Under the pieces are notes generated by a model. That model did no database searches and was not told the DNA's origin. It saw only the letters and a list, made by a program, of their open reading frames with translations. Position numbers and translations under genes: made by a program. Below, piece after piece: positions 1 to 9,267 of a stretch of 29,717 nt of DNA; positions within the stretch are counted from its first letter, which is position 1, and every line of letters starts with the position of its first letter. This DNA comes from Methylovulum sp. (GTDB lineage: Bacteria > Pseudomonadota > Gammaproteobacteria > Methylococcales > Methylomonadaceae): positions 1-29,717 of the forward strand of contig SCST01000055.1 of assembly GCA_004299465.1 (NCBI GenBank). Direction: 5' to 3'.

Positions 1-654
1 CTTTGGAATCCCAGCGAGGCTCAGTTTGTTATTAATGCGATGTCGCCTGCGGAAATCCAGTCGATTATCGTCGATGAAGACAAGCACAGTATGGACCTGG
101 CGGTCAATTCAGAGAATTTATCCCAGGCGATTGGCCGTGGCGGGCAGAATGTGCGTTTGGCATCACAGCTGACCGGTTGGGAATTGAATGTTATCGATGC
201 ATCAAAAGCGACGCTTAACAGTGAGGCTGAAACCTTAAAGATAAAACAACTGTTTATCGACCAGCTCGATGTCGATGAAGATATTGCGTTAATCCTGGCC
301 GAAGTGGGTTTTAATACCGTCGAGGAAATTGCCTATGTGCCGGTCAGTGAAATGCTGGAAATTGAAGGTTTTGATGAAGAATTGGTTCATGAGTTGAGAA
401 GCCGGGCTAAAGATGCGTTGCTGATCAGTGCCATTGCCGCGGAAGAGAAAATGGAAACGGCACATCCAGCACAGGATTTATTGGATATGGAAGGCATGGA
501 TGACGATTTGGCCTATGCGCTGGCAAATCACGGCATCATCACTATGGATGATTTAGCGGAGCAATCGGTGGATGATTTGTTGAATCTTCCGGGTATTGAT
601 GAAGACAGGGCGGCAAAGTTGATTATGAAGGCGCGTGAGCCTTGGTTTGCTTAA
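1..654 (+). CDS. nusA: Transcription termination/antitermination factor NusA, 3' part
   Basis: The reading frame is open from base 1, so the gene starts upstream of the window; the first visible residues (WNPSEAQFVINAMSPAEI) are the run into the second KH domain, not a start. The GRGGQN loop lies just after, at bases 151-168, and belongs to that KH RNA-binding domain. Two acidic helix-hairpin-helix repeats follow (roughly bases 250-420 and 470-650), one beginning LDVDEDIALILAEVGF and the other LLDMEGMDDDLAYALA, ending in EPWFA. In Enterobacteria these C-terminal repeats contact RNA polymerase alpha CTD and lambda N. NusA binds elongating RNA polymerase and modulates pausing, termination and antitermination. 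It is first in the visible operon with infB 27 bases downstream, the usual gammaproteobacterial order. N-terminal and S1 domains are off-window. Confidence 0.97.
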   Translation, partial: LWNPSEAQFVINAMSPAEIQSIIVDEDKHSMDLAVNSENLSQAIGRGGQNVRLASQLTGWELNVIDASKATLNSEAETLKIKQLFIDQLDVDEDIALILAEVGFNTVEEIAYVPVSEMLEIEGFDEELVHELRSRAKDALLISAIAAEEKMETAHPAQDLLDMEGMDDDLAYALANHGIITMDDLAEQSVDDLLNLPGIDEDRAAKLIMKAREPWFA

Positions 655-681
655 GGCGCATGGCGGAGTAAGGGGTAGGAT

Positions 682-3351
682 ATGAGCGATAAAACAGTAC
701 GGCAGTTGGCTGAAGTGGTCAGAATACCACTGGAACGATTATTGGAGCAGCTGAAAGAAGCAGGATTATCTGCCAGCGCCGCTGATGATGTGATTAGTGA
801 AGATGAAAAAATGCAATTGCTGGGGCATTTACGTAAACGTCATGGTAAAGCGGAAAATGAAGCCGGCAGCGCCCCGAGACGGGTGACGCTGGAGCGAAGA
901 AAAGTGATGGAAATCAAGCAGGCGAGCGTGCCGGGTAGCTCCACGAAAACGATCAGTGTCGAAGTGCGCAAAAAGAAGACCTATATCAAACGTGCCGAAA
1001 CCGACGAGCACAAAGCGGCGGAGCCGGTTAAACCCGTCGCTACGCCGCAACAAGCGGTGCCTGAAAGCGAATCGGCCAAACCGGTTGAAACGCATCCTGC
1101 TGTTGAAGCCCCTGTTGTTGCAGTTGAACCGCTTGAGCAAATACTTGCCGTCGGGCCGGAAGCGCTTGAAGCCGGGGCAAAACCCGTTGCAGCAGGCATC
1201 GAGCCTGCAGAAAAATTAGCAGTTGTCGGTGAAGTTGCGCCTGAATTGGACCTGGAACTGGATGCTGAAGAGAAGTTTGCAACGGTAAAAGTTAAGGAAG
1301 ATAAAAAAATTAAACAGGATAAACCGGTTAAGGCTAAAGAGGCGGATGAGGTCAGGAAAAAGCAACAGGAAAAAGAACGCCGTCTCGAAGAATCCATCAA
1401 GAAAAACGCCGACAAGGTAAGGCAGCAGGCTGCCGTCAAGCAGGAGCAGTTGCATAGGAAAAAGCAGGAGGAAGGTACGCTACGCGTTCCAGGCAAAGAC
1501 GGCAAGAAAGGCAAGAAAAAAGGTAAACAAACCACGCGTACCGCGGTGCAGTCCGATAACAGGCATCAATTTGAAATGCCGGTTGCGCCTATCGTTAAGG
1601 ACGTGACCATTCCGGAGATGATTTTAGTCTCTGACCTGGCGCAAAAAATGAGTGTTAAAGCCGCCTTGGTGATCAAGCACTTGATGAAGCTGGGCATTAT
1701 GGCGACGATCAACCAGAGCATAGACCAGGAAACGGCGGTTATCCTGGTTGAAGAAATGGGCCACAAAGCCATTATGCAGAGCGATGACGATCTCGAGCAG
1801 GAAATGCTCGCAGAAGCGATGGAGGAAGAAAGCCATGTTGCACTGCCACGTGCGCCGATAGTCACGATCATGGGTCACGTTGACCACGGCAAGACCTCGT
1901 TATTGGATTATATCCGCAAAACCCGCGTTGCTGCCGGCGAAGCAGGTGGCATTACCCAGCATATCGGTGCTTACCAGGTGAAAACCGACCATGGCTCGGT
2001 AACCTTTTTAGATACGCCGGGACATGCGGCATTTACAGCGATGCGCGCCCGCGGCGCAGACGTCACCGATGTCGTGATTGTTGTCGTCGCTGCCGATGAC
2101 GGCGTCATGCCGCAAACCAAGGAAGCGGTCGAGCATGCCAGGGCGGCGAATGTGCCGATTATTGTCGCGATGAATAAAATCGATAAAGCGGATGCTAACC
2201 CCGACAAGGTCATGCAGGAATTGTCGGCGATCAATGTGCTTGCCGAAGAATGGGGTGGCGACGTCCAGTTCCTTAAAATTTCAGCAAAAACCGGTCAGGG
2301 TATTGATGACTTGATCGAAGCGCTGATTGTACAGACCGAAATCCTGGAATTGAAAGCGCCTTTCGAAGGCTCGGCTTCCGGTATCGTCATTGAATCAAGG
2401 CTGGACAAGGGGCGCGGTGCTGTCGCGACGGTGCTGATCCAGAAAGGTACGCTGGAAAACGGGCAAATGGTTTTGTGCGGCCATGAATTCGGTCGTGTCC
2501 GTGCGATGTTCAATGAAAACGGCAAAGTGATCAAAGAAGCGGGTCCTAGTGTGCCGGTGGAGATTCTCGGGCTTTCGGGCACGCCGTATGCCGGGGATGA
2601 ATTCCAGGTGGTGCAGAATGAGCGCATCGCTAAAGAATTGGCCAAGCACCGTGAAGAACGTAAAAAATTCAGCCGGCATGCCGCACAACAGGCATCAAAA
2701 CTGGATGAAGTTTTCTCTAAAATGACCAGCGGCGAATTGGCCAGCGTTAACCTCGTTATCAAAACCGATGTACAGGGCAGTTTGGAAGCCTTGCGCAGTT
2801 CCCTGGTCGGCTTGTCCAATGAAGAAGTCGAAGTCAAGGTTATTTTTGGCGGCGTAGGTGGCATCAATGAAGGCGATGTCAACCTGGCCCTGGCGTCTAA
2901 CGCCATATTGATAGGCTTTAACGTCAGGGCGGATGCCACTGCGCGCAAGTTGATCGAAGAAAAAGGCGTGGACCTGCATTATTACAGCGTGATTTACGAT
3001 GCTATCGATGAGGTCAAAAAATCCATTAGCGGCATGTTGGCCCCGGAAATTAAAGAACATATCGTCGGGCTTGCCGAAGTGCGCGACGTGTTCCGTTCGC
3101 CGAAATTCGGTGCGATCGCCGGTTGTATGGTCATCGACGGCTATGTCAAAAGAAACCTGCCGATACGCGTGTTGCGCGAAAACGTCGTTATTTTTGAAGG
3201 GCAGTTGGAATCGCTACGCCGCTTCAAGGATGATGCTTCGGAAGTCAAAATGGGTATGGAATGCGGTATCGGTGTAAAAAATTACAACGATGTGCAAGCC
3301 GGCGATCAAATCGAGGTATTTGAGCGCACAGAAGTAAGACGGGTACTGTAA
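682..3351 (+). CDS. infB: Translation initiation factor IF-2
   Basis: Encodes 889 residues, very close to E. coli IF-2alpha. IF-2 is a ribosome-dependent GTPase that brings fMet-tRNA to the 30S P site and promotes subunit joining. The order of domains is visible: an IF2_N module (about 1-55, VRQLAEVVRIPLERLL), a charged Lys/Glu/Ala-rich linker (about 60-290), a second IF2_N-like module (about 305-365), then the G domain with G1 GHVDHGKT at 398-405, G3 DTPGH at 444-448 and G4 NKID at 498-501, followed by the beta-barrel and C-terminal initiator-tRNA-binding domains. The ATG at 682 has a purine-rich AGGGGTAGGA stretch just upstream. The low-complexity linker produces several long antisense frames that are not genes. 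rbfA starts five bases after the stop, so co-transcription with nusA and rbfA is expected. Confidence 0.98.
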   Translation: MSDKTVRQLAEVVRIPLERLLEQLKEAGLSASAADDVISEDEKMQLLGHLRKRHGKAENEAGSAPRRVTLERRKVMEIKQASVPGSSTKTISVEVRKKKTYIKRAETDEHKAAEPVKPVATPQQAVPESESAKPVETHPAVEAPVVAVEPLEQILAVGPEALEAGAKPVAAGIEPAEKLAVVGEVAPELDLELDAEEKFATVKVKEDKKIKQDKPVKAKEADEVRKKQQEKERRLEESIKKNADKVRQQAAVKQEQLHRKKQEEGTLRVPGKDGKKGKKKGKQTTRTAVQSDNRHQFEMPVAPIVKDVTIPEMILVSDLAQKMSVKAALVIKHLMKLGIMATINQSIDQETAVILVEEMGHKAIMQSDDDLEQEMLAEAMEEESHVALPRAPIVTIMGHVDHGKTSLLDYIRKTRVAAGEAGGITQHIGAYQVKTDHGSVTFLDTPGHAAFTAMRARGADVTDVVIVVVAADDGVMPQTKEAVEHARAANVPIIVAMNKIDKADANPDKVMQELSAINVLAEEWGGDVQFLKISAKTGQGIDDLIEALIVQTEILELKAPFEGSASGIVIESRLDKGRGAVATVLIQKGTLENGQMVLCGHEFGRVRAMFNENGKVIKEAGPSVPVEILGLSGTPYAGDEFQVVQNERIAKELAKHREERKKFSRHAAQQASKLDEVFSKMTSGELASVNLVIKTDVQGSLEALRSSLVGLSNEEVEVKVIFGGVGGINEGDVNLALASNAILIGFNVRADATARKLIEEKGVDLHYYSVIYDAIDEVKKSISGMLAPEIKEHIVGLAEVRDVFRSPKFGAIAGCMVIDGYVKRNLPIRVLRENVVIFEGQLESLRRFKDDASEVKMGMECGIGVKNYNDVQAGDQIEVFERTEVRRVL

Positions 3352-3356
3352 GTTTT

Positions 3357-3767
3357 ATGGCAAAAGAATTTGGCCGAAATGCCCGCGTGTCATCGCAAAT
3401 GCAAAAAGAGCTGTCGCTGATTTTGCAGCGGGATATTGATGATTCCAGGTTGGGTTTTGTCACCATCAATGAGGTTGAAGTGTCGAAAGACCTTGCCGTG
3501 GCAAAAGTTTATGTCACCGTCTTGAATGCCGATGACGACTGCAAGGATGCAGGAGGTAGGGCAATGCATGGAGCGATTGCCGAACAAGGCAAACGGGCCA
3601 ATGTGAAAACCTTAAATGAATTGGCTCCGGTTATCCGGCATGAATTGGCGAAACGGATGCGTTTGCGGCATATCTCGGAATTGCGCTTTTATTATGATGA
3701 TTCTTTTGATAAAGGGATGCGTGTTGCCGAGCTATTAAGCGATGTAGACAAGCACGACGAAGGCTAG
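3357..3767 (+). CDS. rbfA: 30S ribosome-binding factor RbfA
   Basis: A 136-residue protein with the RbfA KH-type fold signature: N-terminal RNARVSSQMQKEL, then LGFVTINEVEVSKDL and a C-terminal LRHISELRFYYDDS. RbfA binds the 16S rRNA 5' helix region during late 30S maturation and is needed for cold growth in E. coli. It begins five bases after infB and ends five bases before truB, so it is translated from the same message, probably with translational coupling because the region before its ATG (TGTAAGTTTT) carries only a poor Shine-Dalgarno sequence. Length and position match the family. The stretch around residues 60-80 (AGGRAMHGAIAEQGKRAN) departs from the enterobacterial sequence as I remember it, but no frame problem is visible. 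Confidence 0.96.
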   Translation: MAKEFGRNARVSSQMQKELSLILQRDIDDSRLGFVTINEVEVSKDLAVAKVYVTVLNADDDCKDAGGRAMHGAIAEQGKRANVKTLNELAPVIRHELAKRMRLRHISELRFYYDDSFDKGMRVAELLSDVDKHDEG

Positions 3768-3772
3768 GCTCA

Positions 3773-4678
3773 ATGAGCAAACGTAAATCGGGACGCAATG
3801 TGCATGGCATATTGCTGCTGGATAAGCGTCTGGGCGTTTCTTCCAATAGAGCCTTGCAGGAAGTCCGGCGCTTGTTTAATGCCAATAAAGCCGGGCATAC
3901 CGGCAGTCTCGACCCCTTAGCTACCGGCTTGCTGCCGTTGTGTTTCGGCGAAGCGACCAAAGTGTCGGCATTGATGCTCGATGACGACAAGCGCTATCGT
4001 GTCACGGTGCAGCTCGGCGTGATGACCGATACCGGCGATGCCGAAGGCGTGGTGATCGATACTAAACCGGTGCCCGATTTATCGATTGCCGATATAGACA
4101 GTTGCCTGGAGGCCTTTACCGGCGAAATCGAACAAGTGCCGCCGATGTATTCGGCGTTAAAGCATCAGGGCAAGAAACTGTACGAATTGGCGCGTGAAGG
4201 TAAAACCATAGAACGTCCCGCCCGCCGCATCCATATTTTTGAATTGACCTTGCTTGATTTCGCCGACGACCGACTAACGTTGGAGGTAGGATGTTCGAAA
4301 GGTACTTATATCCGTTCACTGGCGGAAGATATAGGCCATGCCCTGGGTTGCTGCGGTACAGTGACCGCCTTGCGGCGCTTGTCTGCCGGGCAATTCGGCA
4401 TCGCCGAGGCCAGGACTATTGAAGAATTATCCGCTATGGATGAACAGGATTTATTGAACAGCCTGATTGCTGTCGATAAACCTTTAGCCGCCATTCCGTC
4501 CGTGTGCCTATCCGAAGCGCAAGCGACCTGTATTCGCTACGGACAGAGTATCGCCTTCCAATATCCTGAACCCGGTACCGTGCGCTTATACCATGACGCG
4601 GTTTTTTTGGGTTTGGGAGAAATGCTATTGGATGGTAAAATAGCACCGAAAAAGTTGTTTAATTTGAACAACGTGTAA
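3773..4678 (+). CDS. truB: tRNA pseudouridine(55) synthase TruB
   Basis: 301 residues. TruB isomerises U55 in the T loop of elongator tRNAs. The N-terminal motif GILLLDKRLGVSSN is followed by the catalytic block AGHTGSLDPLATG with the nucleophilic aspartate at residue 47. The YSALKHQGKKLYELAREG and GTYIRSLAEDIG motifs that line the RNA-binding cleft are both present. The last 60 or so residues form the small PUA-like domain (GTVRLYHDAVFLGLGEM). The start is ATG five bases after rbfA, and no competing upstream start is likely. It is followed by a hairpin terminator and a possible promoter before rpsO, so truB probably ends one transcription segment, as in E. coli where rpsO also has its own promoter. 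Confidence 0.97.
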   Translation: MSKRKSGRNVHGILLLDKRLGVSSNRALQEVRRLFNANKAGHTGSLDPLATGLLPLCFGEATKVSALMLDDDKRYRVTVQLGVMTDTGDAEGVVIDTKPVPDLSIADIDSCLEAFTGEIEQVPPMYSALKHQGKKLYELAREGKTIERPARRIHIFELTLLDFADDRLTLEVGCSKGTYIRSLAEDIGHALGCCGTVTALRRLSAGQFGIAEARTIEELSAMDEQDLLNSLIAVDKPLAAIPSVCLSEAQATCIRYGQSIAFQYPEPGTVRLYHDAVFLGLGEMLLDGKIAPKKLFNLNNV

Positions 4679-4710
4679 TCCGCAGAGACGCTTAAGGCGA
4701 TCTGCAACCG

Positions 4711-4745
4711 TCCTGTTCTACACCCTATCGCGGAGCAGGATTTTT
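4711..4745 (+). terminator. Hairpin terminator after truB
   Basis: TCCTGTTC (4711-4718) pairs with GAGCAGGA (4733-4740), with one G-T wobble and a 14-base loop, followed directly by five T residues (4741-4745). It lies between truB and rpsO. The stem is modest and the T tract short, so termination may be partial and allow read-through into rpsO. Confidence 0.6.
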
Positions 4746-4758
4746 CCTAAGTCGTCAT

Positions 4759-4786
4759 TTGGCGATTTTATTTTTATACTTTTAAT
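4759..4786 (+). promoter_or_regulatory. Candidate sigma-70 promoter for rpsO
   Basis: TTGGCG (4759-4764), a 16-base spacer and TTTAAT (4781-4786) resemble -35 and -10 boxes. The site sits after the truB terminator and 16 bases before the rpsO start. A TATACT at 4775-4780 is an alternative -10 without a well-placed -35. Pattern match only; the short distance to the ATG would give a very short leader. Confidence 0.3.
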
Positions 4787-4802
4787 CTTATAGGGATTAT
4801 CA

Positions 4803-5072
4803 ATGCCATTTACAGCAGAACAAAAAAAAGCGGTCGTCGAAGCGTATCGTTTGTCAGAAACCGATACCGGCTCGCCTGAAGTGCAGGTTGCTTTATTGAC
4901 CGCACATATCACGCATTTGACACCGCATTTCGCCGCGCATAAAAAAGACAACCATTCACGCCGCGGTTTATTACGTATGGTTAATCAGCGTCGCAAGTTG
5001 CTGGATTACCTAAAAAATAAAGACAGCAACCGGTATCGTTCGTTGATTGAGCGTCTTGGTTTACGTAAGTAA
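4803..5072 (+). CDS. rpsO: 30S ribosomal protein S15
   Basis: 89 residues, the family's standard length. S15 binds the 16S rRNA three-way junction of helices 20-22 early in 30S assembly. The signature LSETDTGSPEVQVALLT is present near residues 17-33, followed by HKKDNHSRRGLLRMVNQR and the C-terminal YRSLIERLGLRK. The ATG has an AGGGA Shine-Dalgarno sequence seven bases upstream. The gene sits between two hairpin terminators and just upstream of pnp, as in most Gammaproteobacteria. In E. coli S15 represses its own translation through a pseudoknot at the start site; I could not establish such a fold here by eye. Confidence 0.98.
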   Translation: MPFTAEQKKAVVEAYRLSETDTGSPEVQVALLTAHITHLTPHFAAHKKDNHSRRGLLRMVNQRRKLLDYLKNKDSNRYRSLIERLGLRK

Positions 5073-5083
5073 ACGTTATTTGG

Positions 5084-5125
5084 AAACGGCACGGATTCGT
5101 TTTATCTAAGCCCCTTGCCGTTTTT
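5084..5125 (+). terminator. Hairpin terminator between rpsO and pnp
   Basis: AAACGGCA (5084-5091) and TGCCGTTT (5116-5123) are perfectly complementary, with a 24-base loop, and the 3' arm runs into a T tract at 5121-5125. In E. coli the rpsO-pnp gap holds both a partial terminator and RNase III sites through which PNPase represses itself; this hairpin is in the equivalent place, but RNase III processing is only a parallel from the known operon. Confidence 0.6.
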
Positions 5126-5173
5126 GCTTTAAGTTCAACGCTTTATTAATCTATACGCAAAGGAACCCCCATA

Positions 5174-7252
5174 GTGAATCCTATTAGGAAAGAATTTCAG
5201 TACGGCGATCAAAACGTTACGCTAGAAACGGGCGAAGTGGCACGCCAGGCGGACGGTGCTGTCATGATTGATGTCGATGGTACCACCTTACTGGTTACCG
5301 TCGTCGGTAAAAAAGAAGCCAATGGCGGCGACTTTTTCCCATTAACGGTGAATTATCAAGAAAAAGCTTATGCAGCCGGAAAAATACCCGGTGGCTTTTT
5401 CAAGAGAGAAGGACGTCCCTCCGAACAAGAGACCTTAACGTCCCGCTTAATAGATAGACCTATACGCCCGCTTTTTCCTGAAGGCTATACTAACGAAGTT
5501 CAAATCGTTGCAACGGTAATTTCATTAAATCCTAATGTTGACCCGGAAATTCCGGCGTTGTTAGGCGCGTCTGCGGCCTTGGCCGTATCGGGATTGCCTT
5601 TTAACGGCCCTATCGGCGCAAGCTGCGTCGGTTACAAGGACGGCGCTTATTTATTGAATCCATCGCCTGCCGCACTGAAGGACTCTGAATTAACCCTGGT
5701 CGTTGCCGGTACTGCCCATGCCGTATTAATGGTGGAATCTGAAGCCAAGGGTTTGTCGGAAGAAGTCATGTTGGGCGCGGTGCTGTTTGGTCACGAGCAG
5801 ATGCAGGTTGCTATTAACGCCATCAACGAATTTGCCAATGCCGCAGGCAAAGGCGTTGTCGAGTGGGTAGCCCCGGAAGCTAATGCCGAATTGGTTAACC
5901 TGGTTACCGCGGAAGTCGAAGCGAGCATAGCGGCGGCTTACCAGGTGCCTGAAAAACTGGTCAGGCAAGAGCAGTTAAAAGCTATCAGGAATGCCGTTGT
6001 TGAAAAGCTGACGGTAGACGGCGATTATGCAGCTAATGATATACGCGGCATTATCGAACACCTGGAATCGAAGATAGTCCGCAACGCCATTCTCGATGAC
6101 AGCAAGCGTATCGACGGACGCGCTCTGGACTCGATCAGGCCGATTACCGTCAAGACCGGCGTATTGCCTAGAACCCACGGTTCCGCATTGTTTACCCGTG
6201 GTGAAACACAGGCCTTGGTGGTGGCTACCTTAGGCACCCAACGCGACGCGCAAATTATCGATGCGCTGGCGGGTGAATATAAAGAACCCTTCATGCTGCA
6301 TTACAACTTCCCTCCCTACAGCGTAGGGGAAACCGGCCAGGTCGGGTCGCCTAAACGCCGTGAGATTGGGCATGGACGTTTAGCCAAGCGCGGCGTGACT
6401 GCCGTGTTGCCGAATATGGAAGAATTTCCTTATACCATTCGCGTCGTTTCTGAAATTACCGAATCCAACGGTTCCAGTTCTATGGCTTCGGTTTGCGGCA
6501 GCAGTCTGGCATTAATGGATGCAGGTGTGCCGATTACTGCACCTGTCGCCGGTATTGCGATGGGCTTGATCAAGGAAGGCGAGCGCTTTGCCGTATTGTC
6601 TGACATCATGGGCGATGAAGACCACTTGGGCGATATGGATTTTAAAGTCGCCGGTTCGGAAAATGGCATTACCGCGCTGCAAATGGACATCAAGATAGAC
6701 GGCATTACCGCTGAAATCATGAAGGTTGCGTTGGAACAAGCCAAGCAGGGCCGTTTGCATATCCTGGGGGAAATGAACAAGGCGCTGTCGACGACGCGTG
6801 AAGAAATGTCCGATTTTGCGCCGCGTATCATCACGTTCAAAATTGACCCGAGTAAAATCCGCGAAGTTATCGGCAAAGGCGGCGCGACGATACGCGGCAT
6901 CACCGAAATAACCGGTGCCAGCGTTGATTTGACCGACGACGGCGTCGTTAAAATCGCTTCGGTTGACAAAGCCGCGGGCGAAGAGGCCCGCCGCCTGATT
7001 GAAGAAATCACCGAAGAGGTCGAAGTCGGCAAGGTTTATGAAGGCAAAGTCGTCAGGTTAATGGACTTCGGCGCTTTCGTAACGATACTTCCCGGCAAGG
7101 ATGGTCTCGTCCATATCTCGCAGATTTCCGATGAGCATGTTGATAAAGTCAGCGACAGGCTGAATGAAGGCGATATGGTTAAAGTTAAAGTGCTGGAAAT
7201 CGACCGCCAAGGCCGAGTCAGGCTCAGCATGAAAGAAGCGGAAAAAGAATAA
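5174..7252 (+). CDS. pnp: Polyribonucleotide nucleotidyltransferase (PNPase)
   Basis: 692 residues. PNPase degrades RNA 3' to 5' by phosphorolysis, and works as a trimer and with RNase E. Two RNase PH-like domains are present (about 1-220 and 310-550) with a helical linker between them. The second carries the phosphate-binding SNGSSSMASVCGSSLALMD block and the GDMDFKVAGSENG segment that contains catalytic aspartates. A KH domain follows (GKGG at 567-570), then an S1 domain from about 617 to the end. The start is GTG at 5174, preceded by AAAGGAA seven bases away; the family begins with exactly this MNPIRKEFQYG-type sequence, so no earlier start is likely. A strong terminator follows at 7277. 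Regulation by its own leader is expected from E. coli but is not proven here. Confidence 0.98.
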   Translation: MNPIRKEFQYGDQNVTLETGEVARQADGAVMIDVDGTTLLVTVVGKKEANGGDFFPLTVNYQEKAYAAGKIPGGFFKREGRPSEQETLTSRLIDRPIRPLFPEGYTNEVQIVATVISLNPNVDPEIPALLGASAALAVSGLPFNGPIGASCVGYKDGAYLLNPSPAALKDSELTLVVAGTAHAVLMVESEAKGLSEEVMLGAVLFGHEQMQVAINAINEFANAAGKGVVEWVAPEANAELVNLVTAEVEASIAAAYQVPEKLVRQEQLKAIRNAVVEKLTVDGDYAANDIRGIIEHLESKIVRNAILDDSKRIDGRALDSIRPITVKTGVLPRTHGSALFTRGETQALVVATLGTQRDAQIIDALAGEYKEPFMLHYNFPPYSVGETGQVGSPKRREIGHGRLAKRGVTAVLPNMEEFPYTIRVVSEITESNGSSSMASVCGSSLALMDAGVPITAPVAGIAMGLIKEGERFAVLSDIMGDEDHLGDMDFKVAGSENGITALQMDIKIDGITAEIMKVALEQAKQGRLHILGEMNKALSTTREEMSDFAPRIITFKIDPSKIREVIGKGGATIRGITEITGASVDLTDDGVVKIASVDKAAGEEARRLIEEITEEVEVGKVYEGKVVRLMDFGAFVTILPGKDGLVHISQISDEHVDKVSDRLNEGDMVKVKVLEIDRQGRVRLSMKEAEKE

Positions 7253-7276
7253 GATTTTTTGATCTTGTTGCAAACG

Positions 7277-7301
7277 AAAAGGGCCGAAAGGCCCTTTTTT
7301 T
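7277..7301 (+). terminator. Rho-independent terminator after pnp, probably bidirectional
   Basis: AAAAGGGCC (7277-7285), loop GAAA (7286-7289) and GGCCC followed by seven T residues (7295-7301) form a textbook stem with a GNRA loop. Read on the other strand the same stem is followed by four T residues, so it may also stop thiC transcription, which converges from the right with its stop codon 58 bases away. Confidence 0.93.
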
Positions 7302-7358
7302 ATGGGTAACTGTAATTACAGCTTGCGCCGAGAAGGCGTGCCATACAGCCGTTTGGCG

Positions 7359-9227
7359 TTAAACCTTGTGGTAAATATCCGCGCCTTCTTCAAGGAATTG
7401 ACGTGATTTTTCATCCATGCCTTTCAGTAGCGCTTCCTCTTCTTGGAGGCCTTTTTCCGCGGCATAATCACGGACATCCTGGCTGATTTTCATCGAACAG
7501 AAATGCGGTCCGCACATCGAGCAGAAATGCGCGATTTTTGCAGATTCCTTAGGCAAGGTTTCATCGTGGAATTCACGGGCTTTTTCAGGGTCGAGGCCGA
7601 TATTGAACTGGTCTTCCCAGCGGAACTCGAAACGCGCCTTGGACATCGCATTATCGCGCGCCTGTGCGCCGGGGTGGCCTTTCGCGAGGTCAGCTGCATG
7701 GGCGGCGATTTTATACGTGACGATGCCTTCGCGCACGTCTTGCTTGTTCGGTAGGCCCAGATGTTCTTTTTGCGTGACATAGCACAGCATTGCGCAGCCG
7801 TACCAGCCGATATTAGCGGCGCCAATAGCCGACGTGATATGGTCATAGCCGGGCGCAATATCGGTAGTCAACGGCCCCAAGGTATAGAAAGGTGCTTCGC
7901 CGCATTCTGCCAATTGTTTTTCCATATTGACTTTAATCATCTGCAGCGGCACATGCCCTGGGCCCTCGATCATCGTCTGCACATCATGCTGCCATGCGAT
8001 TTTGGTCAATTCACCGAGGGTTTCCAGCTCGCCGAATTGCGCGGCGTCATTGGCGTCATAAATCGAGCCGGGACGCAGGCCGTCGCCCAGCGAGAAAGAC
8101 ACGTCATAGGCTTTCATGATTTCGCAGATGTCCTCAAAATGCGTATAGAGAAAGCTTTCGGTATGGTGCGCGAGACACCATTTCGCCATGATCGAGCCGC
8201 CGCGCGAGACGATCCCGGTCATGCGCTTTGCCGTCAATGGCACATGATGCAGGCGTACGCCGGCATGGATAGTAAAATAATCAACGCCCTGTTCGGCTTG
8301 TTCTATCAAGGTGTCGCGGAAAATTTCCCAGGTCAGCTCTTCGGCCTTGCCGGCCACTTTTTCCAAGGCCTGGTAAATCGGCACCGTGCCGATAGGCACA
8401 GGCGAGTTGCGTAAAATCCATTCGCGGGTTTCATGAATGTTCTTGCCGGTCGACAAATCCATAATGGTGTCGCCGCCCCAGCGTATGCCCCAGAGCATTT
8501 TTTCGACTTCTTCATCGATTGAAGAGCTTAGCGCCGAGTTACCCAGGTTGCCGTTGATTTTCACCAAAAAATTGCGGCCGATAATCATCGGTTCCGATTC
8601 GGGGTGGTTGATATTGGCGGGAATAATGGCGCGGCCCCTGGCGACTTCAGAGCGCACAAATTCAGGCGTGATCACGTCGGGAATAGCGGCGCCGAAGGCA
8701 TCGCCCTTGTGCTGGTCTTTCCAGAGCTCGCGCATCGCCTCCATTTTCTGGTTCTCGCGAATCGCGATAAATTCCATTTCCGGCGTGATGATGCCTTTGC
8801 GCGCATAATGCATCTGGCTGACATTACAACCCGCTTTGGCGCGGCGCGGCTTGTGTATATGTTCAAAGCGCAGCTCAGCGGTAGCGGGATCTGCCAGGCG
8901 TTGGCGGCCAAATTCGGAGCTGGGGCCGGCTAATTCTTCGGTATCGTTTCTTTCGGCTATCCAGGCCGAGCGTACCGGGCTTAAACCCTTTTTCAAGTCG
9001 ATGTCTACGCTGGGATCGGTGTAAACGCCGGACGTATCATAGACATAAAGCGGGGGATTTTTTTCTGCACCGAAATGTGCCGGCGTATCGGATAAGGTGA
9101 TTTTACGCATAGGCACGCGGATGTCAGGGCGGCTGCCTTGCACATAAATTTTTTCCGATGCGGGGTAGGTGTCAATTTTTACAGGACTGGAATGCGCGGG
9201 GGGCACTTCTTTAAGTATGGCGCTCAT
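7359..9227 (-). CDS. thiC: Phosphomethylpyrimidine synthase ThiC
   Basis: 622 residues. ThiC is a radical SAM enzyme that rearranges aminoimidazole ribotide into hydroxymethylpyrimidine phosphate for thiamine synthesis. The C-terminal cluster motif CSMCGPHFC is present, with cysteines near residues 569, 572 and 577 for the 4Fe-4S cluster. Other family blocks are clear: NINHPESEPMIIGRNFLVKI, GGDTIMDLSTG, PVPIGTVPIYQALEK, and MIEGPGHVPL. The ATG at 9227 has TTGGAGA upstream. The same frame is open back to 9338, but that stretch is the TPP riboswitch and gives a non-conserved peptide, so the shorter start is chosen. The gene stands alone, convergent with pnp. A TPP aptamer in the leader predicts repression by thiamine pyrophosphate. 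Confidence 0.97.
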   Translation of the reverse strand: MSAILKEVPPAHSSPVKIDTYPASEKIYVQGSRPDIRVPMRKITLSDTPAHFGAEKNPPLYVYDTSGVYTDPSVDIDLKKGLSPVRSAWIAERNDTEELAGPSSEFGRQRLADPATAELRFEHIHKPRRAKAGCNVSQMHYARKGIITPEMEFIAIRENQKMEAMRELWKDQHKGDAFGAAIPDVITPEFVRSEVARGRAIIPANINHPESEPMIIGRNFLVKINGNLGNSALSSSIDEEVEKMLWGIRWGGDTIMDLSTGKNIHETREWILRNSPVPIGTVPIYQALEKVAGKAEELTWEIFRDTLIEQAEQGVDYFTIHAGVRLHHVPLTAKRMTGIVSRGGSIMAKWCLAHHTESFLYTHFEDICEIMKAYDVSFSLGDGLRPGSIYDANDAAQFGELETLGELTKIAWQHDVQTMIEGPGHVPLQMIKVNMEKQLAECGEAPFYTLGPLTTDIAPGYDHITSAIGAANIGWYGCAMLCYVTQKEHLGLPNKQDVREGIVTYKIAAHAADLAKGHPGAQARDNAMSKARFEFRWEDQFNIGLDPEKAREFHDETLPKESAKIAHFCSMCGPHFCSMKISQDVRDYAAEKGLQEEEALLKGMDEKSRQFLEEGADIYHKV

Positions 9228-9267
9228 GTTTATCTCCAACAACAAAAACAACAGGGCGCAGGGAAGT

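Noticed and set aside
981..1535. Long antisense frame (184 codons) inside infB
   Set aside because: It is opposite the Lys/Glu/Ala-rich IF-2 linker, whose codon bias keeps the reverse frame open; the translation is Ser/Cys/Phe-rich low complexity. The other long reverse frames in infB, pnp and prfA are explained the same way.
7761..8414. 217-codon plus-strand frame opposite thiC
   Set aside because: Fully antisense to a highly conserved enzyme, with no ribosome site and no recognisable motifs.
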